Part shown: positions 30,162-40,338 of the stretch, piece after piece | Layout: every line of letters begins with the position of its first letter | Position numbering within the stretch: the first letter of the stretch is position 1 | NCBI RefSeq assembly: GCF_000154705.2 | Contig: NZ_CM002917.1 | Coordinates: 3,049,853 to 3,113,852, forward strand | From: Hoeflea phototrophica DFL-43 | Lineage (GTDB): Bacteria; Pseudomonadota; Alphaproteobacteria; Rhizobiales; Rhizobiaceae | DNA: 64,000 nucleotides | Direction: 5' to 3' | Notes under the pieces: model-generated | Told to the model about the DNA's origin: nothing | Databases searched by the model: none | The model's input: only the letters and a program-made list of their open reading frames with translations | Translations under genes and position numbers: made by a program

Positions 30162-30482
30162 AATGCCCTCCTGTTTCCGCGTAGCGGTTCGATAAATCGC
30201 AATCAAAAATGAGGTAGAAGCGTAAACAAATTTATAACCATGAATACAATTTTGAGAAAATTGCACATAAATTAGTCAGGAAAATTATCTCGAAGATAGT
30301 CTTTAAATTCGCAATTTCAGATAGTTAGATCATGATTTCATTGTATACAGTTTGCCTTAGCAATCGAGAAAACTATCTTTTCCGGAACCCGATTGCAGCC
30401 GAACTGAAGAACGGTGTCTGGAGCGGACGAAGCGGTGCGTCGTCACACGATATCGCAGAACAAAAACAAGAACGCTTTGAGA
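30162..30482. other. AT-rich intergenic region upstream of the chemoreceptor
   Basis: It probably holds the chemoreceptor promoter on the minus strand. It is strikingly AT-rich around 30180-30380. I see no gene, no clear terminator for nadC and no recognisable operator. Confidence 0.5.
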
Positions 30483-31358
30483 TCAAACAATTGCCATGTC
30501 CAACCCGATATCGAGCGTAGGTGCAGCCATCGTAATCTTCGAGGTCGAGATATAGTCCACACCGCTTTCGGCGATGGCCTTGATCGTGTCGAGATTGACA
30601 TTGCCCGAGGCTTCAAGCGTGATCCGGCCAGCGCCCCTGGAAGTGTTCATCGCGACCGCCTCCCGCAGCATGTCCGGCGCCATATTGTCCAGCAGGCAGA
30701 CATCGGCGCCCTCAGCGAGCACCTGGGCAAACTGCTCCAGCGTATCGACTTCAATTTCAATCCCGACCAGATGCCCGGCGAAGGCCTTGGCCGCCTTCAA
30801 CGCCTCAGCGATGCCGCCCGCGACCGCAATATGATTGTCCTTGATCAGGATCGCGTCATCCAGGCCATAACGATGCGACGAGCCACCGCCGCAGCGCACG
30901 GCGTATTTCTCCACCGCCCGCAGGCCAGGAATGGTCTTGCGGGTGCAGGTGACCTTTGCCTTTGTGTGCGCAATAGCATCAGCAAAGCGCGCGGTGTGGG
31001 TGGCGATGCCGGAGAGATGCATCAGGTAATTGAGCGCCACCCGTTCGGCTGACAGCAGTCCACGCGCAGGCCCAAAGATCCTGGCAATCATCGTTCCCGG
31101 TTCCACCCGCGCGCCATCCACCGCCAGCGCTTCGAAGCGCATTTCCGGATTTGTCAGCCGGAACGCGGCCGCAGCCAATGGCAGACCGGCGATGACACCG
31201 GCCTCGCGGCTGTTCATCTGAGCCGTCGCCTGTTTGTCCGGACCAATGGTGGCGTTGGAGGTGATGTCACCGGCGCGGCCGAGATCTTCCAGCAATGCGG
31301 CCCGCACCTGCTCCTCGACCATCAGGCCCGGCAATTCGGGAAGAAATGCAGTGCTCAT
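30483..31358 (-). CDS. nadC: Quinolinate phosphoribosyltransferase (carboxylating)
   Basis: A 291-residue enzyme converting quinolinate and PRPP to nicotinate mononucleotide, the last step of the de novo pathway. Motifs: [17 protein letters not shown] (substrate-binding Arg/Lys), [11 protein letters not shown] and [11 protein letters not shown]; the barrel end has [14 protein letters not shown]. Last gene of nadABC, beginning 3 nt after nadB. Confidence 0.95.
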   Translation of the reverse strand: MSTAFLPELPGLMVEEQVRAALLEDLGRAGDITSNATIGPDKQATAQMNSREAGVIAGLPLAAAAFRLTNPEMRFEALAVDGARVEPGTMIARIFGPARGLLSAERVALNYLMHLSGIATHTARFADAIAHTKAKVTCTRKTIPGLRAVEKYAVRCGGGSSHRYGLDDAILIKDNHIAVAGGIAEALKAAKAFAGHLVGIEIEVDTLEQFAQVLAEGADVCLLDNMAPDMLREAVAMNTSRGAGRITLEASGNVNLDTIKAIAESGVDYISTSKITMAAPTLDIGLDMAIV

Positions 31359-31361
31359 GTC

Positions 31362-32957
31362 TCAGCTCTCCAGGAGGTCGGGGATGACGGCATTGGCCTG
31401 ATCAAGCGTCAAGATCGTCCGCCGCTTCCAGTCCGGGCTTTCATCCGGGTAATCGGTGCGGAAATGCCCGCCCCGGCTTTCAAGCCGGTTGAGTGCCGAC
31501 ACCGCAATCAGTTTGGCCGTGGTGATGACATTGTCAAACCGCACCGAATGGCTTTCGCGCGCCAGATGCAGGATGGTGGCAAGCGCCTCGCGCATGCCCT
31601 CGCAATCGCGCAGCACACCAAGATGCGCGCTCATGGTCTGGCGCAGCGTCACCATATTGGGGTGATCATTCTCAGTCAGATATTCGCTTGAGTTGACCGA
31701 CCCGTCCCGCCAGCCAGGCGGAGCCTGGCCGCTCATCTCGGCACCCAGCCGGCCGGCAATGCGGGCGGCGAACACCACGGCTTCCAGAAGCGAATTCGAC
31801 GCCAGCCGGTTGGCCCCGTGTGCGCCGGTTGAGGTGCATTCGCCACAGGCCCAGAAACCCGGGAGTGACGAACGCCCGTCCGCATCCGTCCAGATACCGC
31901 CCATGAAGTAGTGCGCTGCCGGGATCACCGGGATCATCTCAGCCGACGGGTCGATGCCCGCGTCCTGGCAGTAACCGAACACGGTGGGGAATTCCGCGGC
32001 GAAATCATGCACCGCCGTGCGGCAATCGAGAAATGCGCCGCGGCCCGCTTTCACTTCGGCAAAGATGCCGCGCGCCACCACATCGCGTGGCGCAAGTTCT
32101 GCATCCTGGTGCAGCTTGAGCATGAAGCGTTCACCGGCCGAATTGTGCAGCGTGGCGCCATGGCCGCGCAGCGCTTCGGTGGCAAGAGGTGCGGGATCCT
32201 TGCCGACATTGATCGCAGTGGGGTGAAACTGAACGAATTCCATATCCGCCATCCGCGCCCCGGCACGTGCCGCCATGCCGATACCGCCGCCACGGGCTTC
32301 GGTTGGATTGGTCGTGACCTCATAGAGATGCCCTATGCCCCCGGTCGCCATCACAACATGGCTCGCCGTGAGCCGGTGCAGCGTCTCGCCACTGCCTGCA
32401 TGATCACGCGCCACCACGCCGTTGACACGGCCATTCTCGGAGATCAGATTCTCGACCACATAGCCTTCAAGCACCCGGATCGACGGTGTCTTGCGAACCG
32501 CTGCAACCAGGGCCTCCATGATCGCGCGCCCGGCCATGTCGCCCTTGACGCGCACGATCCGGCTTTGCGAATGCGCAGCTTCACGGCTGACGGCCAGGTG
32601 CCCTTCAAGATCCCTATCAAAGGGGACCCCATAGCCAAGCAGATCAAAGATACGGTCCGAGGCTTCCGATGCCATCATCTGGATGATCTGCTCATCCACA
32701 ATGCCGTCACCGGCGATGATCGTGTCATGGACGTGACTTTCGACCGTATCGCCAGGCCCGACCGCCGCCGCGATGCCCGCCTGCGCCCAGGCCGAGGACG
32801 CACCCCGCCCGATGGGGGCTGCCGCCAGAATGGTCACAGCCTTGGGCGCGAGTTTGAGCGCACAGAACAGCCCGGCAAGGCCACCACCGATGATGATCAC
32901 ATCATCAAAGCCCTTGGACGGCTTTGGTTGATAGGCGGCGACAGCAGTCGATGCCAT
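31362..32957 (-). CDS. nadB: L-aspartate oxidase
   Basis: A 531-residue FAD enzyme oxidising aspartate to iminoaspartate. Motifs: [15 protein letters not shown] (FAD, about 22-36), [50 protein letters not shown]. Standard length. It lies between nadA (48-bp gap) and nadC (3-bp gap). Confidence 0.95.
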   Translation of the reverse strand: MASTAVAAYQPKPSKGFDDVIIIGGGLAGLFCALKLAPKAVTILAAAPIGRGASSAWAQAGIAAAVGPGDTVESHVHDTIIAGDGIVDEQIIQMMASEASDRIFDLLGYGVPFDRDLEGHLAVSREAAHSQSRIVRVKGDMAGRAIMEALVAAVRKTPSIRVLEGYVVENLISENGRVNGVVARDHAGSGETLHRLTASHVVMATGGIGHLYEVTTNPTEARGGGIGMAARAGARMADMEFVQFHPTAINVGKDPAPLATEALRGHGATLHNSAGERFMLKLHQDAELAPRDVVARGIFAEVKAGRGAFLDCRTAVHDFAAEFPTVFGYCQDAGIDPSAEMIPVIPAAHYFMGGIWTDADGRSSLPGFWACGECTSTGAHGANRLASNSLLEAVVFAARIAGRLGAEMSGQAPPGWRDGSVNSSEYLTENDHPNMVTLRQTMSAHLGVLRDCEGMREALATILHLARESHSVRFDNVITTAKLIAVSALNRLESRGGHFRTDYPDESPDWKRRTILTLDQANAVIPDLLES

Positions 32958-33005
32958 GGCAGGCTCCCTGAAGGAACGACCGGAGACAGGCCCCGGGCCC
33001 TTACC

Positions 33006-34085
33006 CTAGTTCTTCAGATTGATCATCCGCTCGACCGCCTGGCGGGCGCGATCGGCAATGGCCGGGTCGACGGTGACCTCTTCGGTCATCATCAAAAGGC
33101 TGTCGAGGATCTTGGGCAGCGTGATGCGCTTCATGTGCGGGCACAGATTGCATGGCTTGATGAACTCGACGCCCTCAACCTCGCTCTGGATGTTGGATGC
33201 CATCGAGCATTCGGTGACCAGCAGCACCCGCGGCGGACGGTTGTCCTTGACGTAGTTGATCATTCCGGCCGTCGAGCCGGAGTAATCGCACACGGCAATC
33301 ACGTCCGGGTGGCATTCGGGATGGCCGATGATCTCGATGGTCGGATCGGCTTCCTTGTAGGCCAGCAGTTCTTCGGCCGTGAAGCGCTCGTGCACCTCGC
33401 AATGGCCCTTCCAGGTCAGGATCTTCTTCGAGGTCTGCTTGGCGACATTCATCGCCAGATACTCGTCGGGAATGCACAGCACCGTATCGGACTCGAAGCT
33501 TTCGCAAACAGCAACAGCGTTTGAAGAGGTGCAGCAGATGTCGGTTTCCGCCTTCACGTCAGCGGAGGTGTTGACGTAGGTCACCACCGGTACACCGGGA
33601 TAGCGCTCCCTGAGCAGCCGCACATCGGCGCCGGTGATCGAATCCGACAGCGAGCACCCGGCTTTCGCATCCGGAATCAGCACGGTCTTGTCCATATTGA
33701 GAAGCTTCGAAGTCTCGGCCATGAAATGCACGCCGCACTGGATGATGATCTCGCCATCCACCAGCGTCGCCTCGCGCGCCAGCTGCAGCGAGTCTCCAAC
33801 GATGTCGGCAACACAATGGAAGATTTCCGGGGTCTGGTAATTGTGCGCGAGGATCGCGGCCCCCCGCTCCTTCTTGATGCGGTTGATCGCGTGCACATAA
33901 GGCGCATAGACCGGCCATTCGATTTCCGGAATATGGTCGCGCACACGCTCATAAAGATGCGCCGTCTCGCGCGCCACCGCAGGCGTGTATTTGAGCTCCG
34001 GCCGCTCCAGGGTCCCAAACCTCTCCGCCGCACTCACCAGGCGCTTACCCGCCCTGCCACCGTTGGTCGTGTCCAAACGGGTCAT
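33006..34085 (-). CDS. nadA: Quinolinate synthase
   Basis: A 359-residue [4Fe-4S] enzyme making quinolinate from iminoaspartate and dihydroxyacetone phosphate. The cluster cysteines are in [11 protein letters not shown] (near 115), [10 protein letters not shown] (near 183) and KPCNLCPHM (near 315). I start at the ATG at 34085 with GGGAGGG 6 nt upstream. Upstream in-frame ATGs (34118, 34127, 34139) would place the regulatory palindrome inside the coding sequence. Confidence 0.94.
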   Translation of the reverse strand: MTRLDTTNGGRAGKRLVSAAERFGTLERPELKYTPAVARETAHLYERVRDHIPEIEWPVYAPYVHAINRIKKERGAAILAHNYQTPEIFHCVADIVGDSLQLAREATLVDGEIIIQCGVHFMAETSKLLNMDKTVLIPDAKAGCSLSDSITGADVRLLRERYPGVPVVTYVNTSADVKAETDICCTSSNAVAVCESFESDTVLCIPDEYLAMNVAKQTSKKILTWKGHCEVHERFTAEELLAYKEADPTIEIIGHPECHPDVIAVCDYSGSTAGMINYVKDNRPPRVLLVTECSMASNIQSEVEGVEFIKPCNLCPHMKRITLPKILDSLLMMTEEVTVDPAIADRARQAVERMINLKN

Positions 34086-34105
34086 TGCAAACCCTCCCGT
34101 CAAAT

Positions 34106-34132
34106 CAATTATGCTCATTTTGAGCATAATTG
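34106..34132. promoter_or_regulatory. 12-3-12 palindrome before nadA, likely NadQ operator
   Basis: CAATTATGCTCA and TGAGCATAATTG are perfect complements around TTT, ending 20 nt upstream of the nadA ATG. The size, perfection and place are those of a repressor site. NadQ regulates nadABC in alphaproteobacteria and a NadQ-type gene is at 22395-23408, so NadQ is the natural candidate. I did not verify the motif against a database. Confidence 0.75.
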
Positions 34133-34139
34133 CATCCAA

Positions 34140-34485
34140 AAGAAACCGGCAATGCCGGTGAACAATTTACATAAGGCGTCGAATGGCTGATTGCAAGCGA
34201 GCAGGCAGACCACCCGACGGGTTCGCGAACAACGCAGCCCTTGTCCTGGCGCGTGCCATTTGGCTGAGATGAAACCAAATGGCGCAGCACCAGTCCCTCT
34301 GTCAGAATCGAAGGAATTGTGGTCTTCATCCAGCGCTCGCGCAAGGGCAACACCAGCAAACATCACCAAACCGGCAAGCCTGCGCAAGGGCGACTGATCA
34401 ATTCCATTGATCAAAAACTACAAATATATGCGCTTGTCCAATGCGTTGGATTGCGTAAAGTCGCGCTTCAGATCAGGAGCCTTCC
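34140..34485. other. Intergenic region between nadA and the MFS gene
   Basis: No gene is supported. It holds a small inverted repeat ACCGGC-AAT-GCCGGT (34145-34159) and a 9-bp stem GCCATTTGG/CCAAATGGC (34255-34263 with 34275-34283, 11-nt loop). Neither is followed by a T run. Confidence 0.5.
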
Positions 34486-35721
34486 ATGTCCGTCAAAAGC
34501 ACTGCCTCAGCCAGCCCGCCATTGCCGTGGCTGATCATCATTTCCGGCTGCCTGATCGCACTGCTGTCATTCGGGCCACGTTCGGCGATGGGTTTCTTCC
34601 AGTTGCCGATGCTCGCCGACACCGGATGGGACCGGACCACTTTCGGCCTCGCCATGGCGATCCAGAACCTGTTCTGGGGCATCGGACAGCCGATCTTCGG
34701 GGCAATCGCCGACAAATATGGCTCCTGGCGCGTGCTGGCCCTGTCAGCCCTGATCTATTCTGCGGGGCTGTTGATGATGGCAAATGCCGACAGCCCGGTG
34801 TGGCTGCATATCGGCGGCGGCGTGCTGGTGGGCCTGGGCATCGCCTCGGCCTCATTTGGTGTGATTCTTGCGGCTTTTGCCCGCAATGTGGCACCCGAGC
34901 AGCGCTCTCTTGCCTTTGGCTTCGGAACCGCCGCCGGCTCGGCAGGCATGTTCGTTTTCGCGCCCCTGAGCCAGGGACTGATCGATGCGCTCGGCTGGTC
35001 GGATGCGCTGGTCTGGCTCGGAATCATGATGCTGATCATCCCGGTCATTGCCATCCCGCTGCGCGGCAATTCATCGTCCGGAAGCCAGAAGCAGACCGAC
35101 ATAGAGCAGACCATCGGCGAAGCGCTGCGCGAAGCCTTCGGCCATCGCAGTTTCGTGCTGCTGGTGTCGGGGTTTTTTGTCTGCGGTTTTCAGGTTGCCT
35201 TCATCACCGCCCATTTCCCCGCCTATCTCGGAGACATCAACATACCAGCCACCTACGCGGTGCTGTCGATAGCACTGATCGGCTTCTTCAACATCATCGG
35301 CTCGCTCGCCTCCGGCGTGATCGGCCAACGCCATTCAAAACCTGTTTTCCTGTCGCTGATTTACATCGGCCGCTCGATCGCGGTCACCGCCTTCCTGCTG
35401 CTGCCGCAGACACCGACCTCGGTGGTTGTCTTCGCCATCGTCATGGGATTGCTATGGCTCTCCACCGTCCCGCCCACCAACGCGTTGGTGGCGATCATGT
35501 TCGGCACCCGCCATCTGGGAATGCTTGGAGGCGTGGTGTTCTTCTCCCATCAGGTCGGCTCCTTCCTGGGGGTCTGGCTCGGCGGCTATCTCTATGACAT
35601 TTTCGGCTCTTATGACCCGGTCTGGTGGTTGGGCGTGGCGCTCGGGCTGTTTGCAGCCGTGGTGCATTGGCCGATCCGGGAACAGGCAGTCGACCGATCC
35701 GCACTGGCGCCAGCTGAATAA
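34486..35721 (+). CDS. MFS transporter
   Basis: A 411-residue permease with twelve hydrophobic segments. The MFS motif between helices 2 and 3 is GAIADKYGSWRVL. The second half has GQRHSKPVFL in the matching place. N-terminus SFGPRSAMGFFQLPM recalls the oxalate/formate-monocarboxylate antiporter branch. The ATG at 34486 has AGGAG 6 nt upstream. Substrate unknown; its position next to nadABC gives no clear link. Confidence 0.88.
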   Translation: MSVKSTASASPPLPWLIIISGCLIALLSFGPRSAMGFFQLPMLADTGWDRTTFGLAMAIQNLFWGIGQPIFGAIADKYGSWRVLALSALIYSAGLLMMANADSPVWLHIGGGVLVGLGIASASFGVILAAFARNVAPEQRSLAFGFGTAAGSAGMFVFAPLSQGLIDALGWSDALVWLGIMMLIIPVIAIPLRGNSSSGSQKQTDIEQTIGEALREAFGHRSFVLLVSGFFVCGFQVAFITAHFPAYLGDINIPATYAVLSIALIGFFNIIGSLASGVIGQRHSKPVFLSLIYIGRSIAVTAFLLLPQTPTSVVVFAIVMGLLWLSTVPPTNALVAIMFGTRHLGMLGGVVFFSHQVGSFLGVWLGGYLYDIFGSYDPVWWLGVALGLFAAVVHWPIREQAVDRSALAPAE

Positions 35722-36025
35722 GCTCTTCCAATCAACGCCTTGCGGTCCAAGTGACCGCAGCTCCCGCCCGGCTTATTGCTGAAACGCTCACGGACCGGAT
35801 CGACATGATCCGCGGCCTAATGGATTGCGTTGTTTGTTTTTCTGACAGGAACGAGATCCTGGTCAGACTGGTAAAGGATAGGCTGCGTTGTCGCGCAAGA
35901 CCTCCAGCAGGCGGACTTGATGCACACAAACAATGCGCGCTGCGACACGTAATTTGTCATACGCCTGTTACTGAAATTGGTACATTTGCTGCCATCGGGG
36001 TCATGTCAAAACGATGGAGATAGCC
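35722..36025. other. Intergenic region upstream of phoX
   Basis: No gene is supported. The right part carries a Pho-box-like element (listed separately). The left part contains the unstructured end of the MFS transcript without a clear terminator. Confidence 0.5.
35954..35971 (+). promoter_or_regulatory. Pho-box-like sequence upstream of phoX
   Basis: TTGTCATACGCCTGTTAC shows two 7-mers, TTGTCAT and CTGTTAC, 11 nt apart start to start. They differ from the PhoB half-sites CTGTCAT and CTGTCAC at one position each. It lies 54 nt upstream of the PhoX ATG, and the product is a classical phosphate-starvation enzyme. Confidence 0.65.
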
Positions 36026-38017
36026 ATGAACGAGATGTTCAAGCCAGAAGACGAGATGATCAACCTTACCGAGATCCGCGAAGCCGAAGAAGATGTCGGT
36101 CGCAACACCTCGGACAATCCAACCATGGGCGATGTCATCAATCGCCGCTTTTCACGCCGCGGCTTCCTTGGCGGATCGCTGGCCGTCACCGCCATTGCCA
36201 CCACCGTCAGCCCATTGGCGCTGATGATCGCTGATGAGGCCCGTGCCGAAGGCGTGAGCGCATTCTCCTTCACCGAAGTCGAGGCCGGGGTCGACGAAAC
36301 CCATCATGTTGCCGAAGGCTACGACGCCGATGTGCTGCTGCGCTGGGGAGACAAGGTTTTCGCCGACTCGCCCGAGTTCGATCCGATGAACCAGACCGCT
36401 GAGAGCCAGTCCAAGCAGTTTGGCTACAACAACGATTATGTCGGCTTCATCCCGCTCGATGGTGCTGACGACCATGGCCTGCTGGTGGTCAACCACGAAT
36501 ACACCAATGCCGAACTGATGTTCCCCAACTGGGCTTCGATCGGCAAGGATGGTGAAGGCAAGGACAAGGTGATGATGGGCGAGTTCACCAAGGACATCGT
36601 CGACATCGAAATGGCGGCCCATGGCGGCACCGTGATCGAAATCCGCAAGGAGAATGGCAAGTGGGTACCGGTTCTTGACGGCACCATGAACCGCCGCCTT
36701 CATGTGGGAACCGAAATGGCGCTCTCCGGTCCGGCCGCCGGTCACGACCGTGTCAAAACAAATGCAGATCCTTCAGGCACCAAGGTCCTCGGCACGCTCA
36801 ACAACTGCGCCGGTGGCGTCACCCCCTGGGGCACATGGCTGATGGCTGAGGAAAACTTCCACGGCTACTTCGTCGGAGAACTGCCCGAAGGCCATCCCGA
36901 GACCGTGAACTACGAGCGTTATGGCGCCCCAAGGGGATGGTACAATTGGGGCACTCATCATGACCGCTTCGACGTTTCCAAGGAGCCCAACGAGCCCAAC
37001 CGCTTCGGCTGGGTGGTCGAAGTCGACCCGACGGATCCCAATTCTGTGCCGAAGAAGCGGACTGCACTGGGCCGCATGAAGCACGAAGGCGCTGAAAGCG
37101 TGCTCAACAAGGATGGCCGCGTGGTGTTCTATTGCGGCGACGACGAGCGTTTCGACTATGTCTATAAGTTCGTCACCGCAGGAACCTACAATCCGGACGA
37201 CCGTGCAGCCAATATGGACCTGCTCGACGATGGCACGCTCTATGTGGCGCGCTTCAATGCGGACGGTACGCTCGACTGGATGCCACTGGTTCATGGAGAA
37301 GGCCCGCTCAACGCCGACAACGGCTTCACGAGCCAGGCCGATGTGGTGATTGAAGCCCGTCGCGCAGGCGATCTTCTGGGCGCCACCAAGATGGACCGCC
37401 CCGAAGACGTTCAGCCCAACGCAATGACCGGAAAGGTCTATTGCATGCTGACCAACAACACCCGCCGCAAGGCTGGCGACGAGAACGCCGCCAACCCGCG
37501 CGCCGACAATGCCTTCGGTCACATCATCGAAATCAGCGAAACCGATGGCGATTTCGCCGCCACCAAGTCGACCTGGGAAATCCTGATCAAATGCGGTGAT
37601 CCGTCTGTTGCCGAAGTCGGCGCCAGCTTCTCCTCCGCCACCACCAAGGATGGCTGGTTCGGCATGCCCGACAACTGCGCCATCGACGCCGATGGCCGCC
37701 TCTGGGTATCCACCGACGGCAACTCGGCCAAAAAGACCGGCCGCACCGATGGCCTTTGGGCCGTTGACACGGAGGGTGATGCTCGCGCCACCTCCAAACT
37801 GTTCTTCCGGGTTCCGGTCGGCGCCGAGATGTGCGGTCCGCTGTTCGATCCCACCGGTGAAACAGTCTTCCTCGCTGTTCAGCATCCGGGCGATGAAGGC
37901 CTCGCCACTTATGAGCAGCCCGCCACCCGCTGGCCTGATTTCCGCGATGACATGCCGGTGCGCCCGGCTGTTGTGGCGGTCACCAAACAGGGCGGCGGCA
38001 AGATCGGCATGGCCTGA
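36026..38017 (+). CDS. phoX: PhoX-family alkaline phosphatase (DUF839), Tat-exported
   Basis: A 663-residue periplasmic phosphatase, in characterised members Ca/Fe dependent and induced by phosphate limitation. The twin-arginine signal is SRRGFLGG at residues 43-50, with the hydrophobic stretch SLAVTAIATTVSPLALM. Family blocks: GFIPLDGADDHGLLVVNHEY, NNCAGGVTPWGTWLMAEENF, RMKHEGAESVLNKDGRVVFYCGDDERFDYVYKF (two pieces), PDNCAIDADGRLWVSTDGN. The ATG at 36026 follows GGAG by 6 nt; the ATG at 36014 itself contains that site's upstream bases. Confidence 0.92.
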   Translation: MNEMFKPEDEMINLTEIREAEEDVGRNTSDNPTMGDVINRRFSRRGFLGGSLAVTAIATTVSPLALMIADEARAEGVSAFSFTEVEAGVDETHHVAEGYDADVLLRWGDKVFADSPEFDPMNQTAESQSKQFGYNNDYVGFIPLDGADDHGLLVVNHEYTNAELMFPNWASIGKDGEGKDKVMMGEFTKDIVDIEMAAHGGTVIEIRKENGKWVPVLDGTMNRRLHVGTEMALSGPAAGHDRVKTNADPSGTKVLGTLNNCAGGVTPWGTWLMAEENFHGYFVGELPEGHPETVNYERYGAPRGWYNWGTHHDRFDVSKEPNEPNRFGWVVEVDPTDPNSVPKKRTALGRMKHEGAESVLNKDGRVVFYCGDDERFDYVYKFVTAGTYNPDDRAANMDLLDDGTLYVARFNADGTLDWMPLVHGEGPLNADNGFTSQADVVIEARRAGDLLGATKMDRPEDVQPNAMTGKVYCMLTNNTRRKAGDENAANPRADNAFGHIIEISETDGDFAATKSTWEILIKCGDPSVAEVGASFSSATTKDGWFGMPDNCAIDADGRLWVSTDGNSAKKTGRTDGLWAVDTEGDARATSKLFFRVPVGAEMCGPLFDPTGETVFLAVQHPGDEGLATYEQPATRWPDFRDDMPVRPAVVAVTKQGGGKIGMA

Positions 38018-38040
38018 TCATCAACGCAGTCAGGAAATCG

Positions 38041-38067
38041 AAAAGGGCGCTCCCGGGCGCCCTTTTT
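38041..38067. terminator. Bidirectional terminator between phoX and the thioesterase gene
   Basis: Stem AGGGCGC / GCGCCCT with a 6-nt loop, preceded by AAA and followed by TTTT, so it can stop transcripts from both convergent genes. It starts 23 nt after the phoX stop. Confidence 0.88.
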
Positions 38068-38104
38068 GCATGCTGCGATCATTTTTCCTGCCGCGGATTG
38101 CGCC

Positions 38105-38614
38105 TCAGCGCATCAGCTTGGCGATCGGAAAAATCGCGCAGGTCTCGGTCCCATGGGCCAGAAGCTTGCCGGCTCCATCGCGCAGATAGGCCTCCGAGGT
38201 GGCGGTTGTCCTGCCACGATGCACCACCCTGCCCTCACAGACGAACTCTCCCGTATCGGGCAGGATCGGCCGCGTGAGATTGACCTTGAATTCCACGGTC
38301 GTGTAGCCCTCACCCGGCACCAATGTGGTCATCACCGCGCAGGCAAGTGCTGAATCCATGATCGTCGCTGCCCATCCACCATGCACGGTGCCGAGCGGAT
38401 TGAGATGCTCGCCATTGGGCGCGCCGGTAAAGGCAACGGTGCCCTCCTCCACCTTGCTGAGCCAGAAATTCAGCGTCCGGGCGATTGTCGCACCGGGCAG
38501 CCGGCCCTCAAGAATGCCCTGCATTACCGACAGACCGCTCTCCCGCGCCACCAGATCAAGCGGCACCACGCCGGCAGATTGCAATGAACGAAAATCCGTC
38601 GCGTCATCATTCAT
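38105..38614 (-). CDS. PaaI-family acyl-CoA thioesterase
   Basis: A 169-residue hotdog-fold protein. The signature [19 protein letters not shown] contains the conserved HGG and the acidic residue of the helix; [25 protein letters not shown] is the following sheet. Substrate is an unknown acyl-CoA. The start overlaps the recO stop by 4 nt, so it is the distal gene of the era-recO transcript. Confidence 0.88.
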   Translation of the reverse strand: MNDDATDFRSLQSAGVVPLDLVARESGLSVMQGILEGRLPGATIARTLNFWLSKVEEGTVAFTGAPNGEHLNPLGTVHGGWAATIMDSALACAVMTTLVPGEGYTTVEFKVNLTRPILPDTGEFVCEGRVVHRGRTTATSEAYLRDGAGKLLAHGTETCAIFPIAKLMR

Positions 38615-39381
38615 GGCAATGTTTCCTGGGTTTCATCATCGGATGCAGTCACCTGCGACATCGCCTTGAGCGCCGCAGTGCAAAAACTCTCGCGGCTGAT
38701 CGGCGCTTCAATGCCACGTGGCTCGAAGACATGACGGTCGAGGAAATACCCCGACAACTTGAACCCGTGCGCCAGCATCTGAGCATCACCGCAAGCCTGA
38801 GACCGGTCAGCGAGAAACGCCGGCAAGGCCAGCATTCTCTCCGCCCATGGCGCACCGGCCGCCGCCGAAACCGCACGGCCTGACTTGGGAGACACATAGA
38901 CAAGATCTTCGCTTGCCCCGGTCGCAGCACAGGCCGTCAGATCAAGCCCGAAGCCAAGGTCCTCAAGCACCGCGAGTTCGAAACGCACATACAGCGCACC
39001 GGCTTCCTCAGGTGCATCGAAACTGTCGAGGATCACGGCAAAGGCATCGTGCAATCGCGGGTGGGAATCCCGCTCCGGCAACAGGCGCAGCAGCGCGGCC
39101 ATCGCCTGCACACCGTGAACACCGATGGCGCTTTGCATCAGCCTTCCGGCGCGCGCATTGATCAGCTCCACCTGGTATTGGCCGAGATGCTCATCAAGTC
39201 GGGCGCGCCACACCAGATCCACTGAATTGCCGGGCTGGAGCACCGGTTGCAGCCGCTTCGAGCGGCCACCACGGACAATGCCCATGTGCCGGCCATGGGC
39301 ATGGGTCATCACCTCGGCAATCACCGAGGTTTCGCCATGCTTCCTCAGGCCAAGGATGATTCCCTCGTCACGCCACTCCAT
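38611..39381 (-). CDS. recO: DNA repair protein RecO
   Basis: A 256-residue recombination mediator that helps load RecA with RecR. The N-terminal OB-fold reads [37 protein letters not shown] (two pieces), and the C-terminal helical part has [22 protein letters not shown]. Only the first of the usual zinc cysteines is visible, as in many alphaproteobacteria. It follows era by 18 bp. Confidence 0.93.
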   Translation of the reverse strand: MEWRDEGIILGLRKHGETSVIAEVMTHAHGRHMGIVRGGRSKRLQPVLQPGNSVDLVWRARLDEHLGQYQVELINARAGRLMQSAIGVHGVQAMAALLRLLPERDSHPRLHDAFAVILDSFDAPEEAGALYVRFELAVLEDLGFGLDLTACAATGASEDLVYVSPKSGRAVSAAAGAPWAERMLALPAFLADRSQACGDAQMLAHGFKLSGYFLDRHVFEPRGIEAPISRESFCTAALKAMSQVTASDDETQETLP

Positions 39382-39399
39382 GGCAACGACATTGACTGC

Positions 39400-40338
39400 T
39401 CATTGGGGAAATTCAAGCCCGATCTCACGGTAGCGCTCGGGATCATTGCCCCAATTGCTCCGGACTTTGACAAACAGGAACAGATGAACCTTCTGCTCGA
39501 GAATATCGGCAATCTCCTTGCGCGAAGCCTGGCCGATCGCCTTGATGGTCTCGCCCTTGTGACCAAGAACGATCTTTTTCTGGCTGTCGCGCTCGACATA
39601 GATCACCTGCTCGATCCTAACCGAGCCGTCCTTCTTCTCTTCCCAGCTCTCGGTTTCCACATGCGAGGCATAGGGCAGTTCCTGGTGGAGGCGCAGATAG
39701 AGCTTCTCGCGGGTGATTTCAGCCGCAAGCTGGCGCATCGGCAGATCGGAAATCTGATCTTCCGGATAGTACCACGGCCCCTCGGGCAGGGTCCGCGCAA
39801 GGTAGTCCATCAGGTCGGCACAGCCTGATCCGGTAAGCGCCGAAATCATGAAGGTTTCGTCGAACTGGGCCTTCTCGTGGCATTGCGCCGTCAGCGCCAG
39901 CAGCGTGTCGCGCTTGACCCGGTCAACCTTGTTGAGAACCAGGATCTTGCGCTGGTGCACATCGGCGAGCGAATCCAGCAGGGCCTCCGCATCGCCCTTG
40001 ATTCCACGCTCGGCGTCGATCAGCACCAGAACCATGTCGCCGTCCTTGGCGCCGCCCCAGGCGGTTGTGACCATCGCCCGGTCAAGCCGCCGCTTGGGCG
40101 CAAAGATGCCTGGTGTGTCGATGAACACGATCTGGGCGCGCTCGTGAATGGCAATGCCGCGCACGATCGCCCGCGTGGTCTGAACCTTGTGAGAGACGAT
40201 CGACACCTTGGCACCGACAAGCTGATTGACCAGCGTCGATTTGCCCGCGTTTGGCGCACCGATCAGCGCGACAAACCCGGATCGGGTCGGCCCTTCCGGC
40301 GGTGTGGAAGGAACATCGGTTTCAGGTGTCTCGGTCAT
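39400..40338 (-). CDS. era: GTPase Era
   Basis: A 312-residue GTPase needed for 16S rRNA maturation and 30S assembly. G1 GAPNAGKS, G3 DTPG, G4 NKVD and the SAL motif are present, followed by a KH domain (KIVLGHKGETIKAIGQASRKEI in two parts). I start at the ATG at 40338 (MTETPETD), which overlaps the end of rnc by 17 nt; the longer frame would duplicate rnc coding sequence. Confidence 0.95.
   Translation of the reverse strand: MTETPETDVPSTPPEGPTRSGFVALIGAPNAGKSTLVNQLVGAKVSIVSHKVQTTRAIVRGIAIHERAQIVFIDTPGIFAPKRRLDRAMVTTAWGGAKDGDMVLVLIDAERGIKGDAEALLDSLADVHQRKILVLNKVDRVKRDTLLALTAQCHEKAQFDETFMISALTGSGCADLMDYLARTLPEGPWYYPEDQISDLPMRQLAAEITREKLYLRLHQELPYASHVETESWEEKKDGSVRIEQVIYVERDSQKKIVLGHKGETIKAIGQASRKEIADILEQKVHLFLFVKVRSNWGNDPERYREIGLEFPQ

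Noticed and set aside
34255..34283. 9-bp stem between nadA and the MFS gene as terminator
   Set aside because: No T run on either strand; a structural role is not supported.
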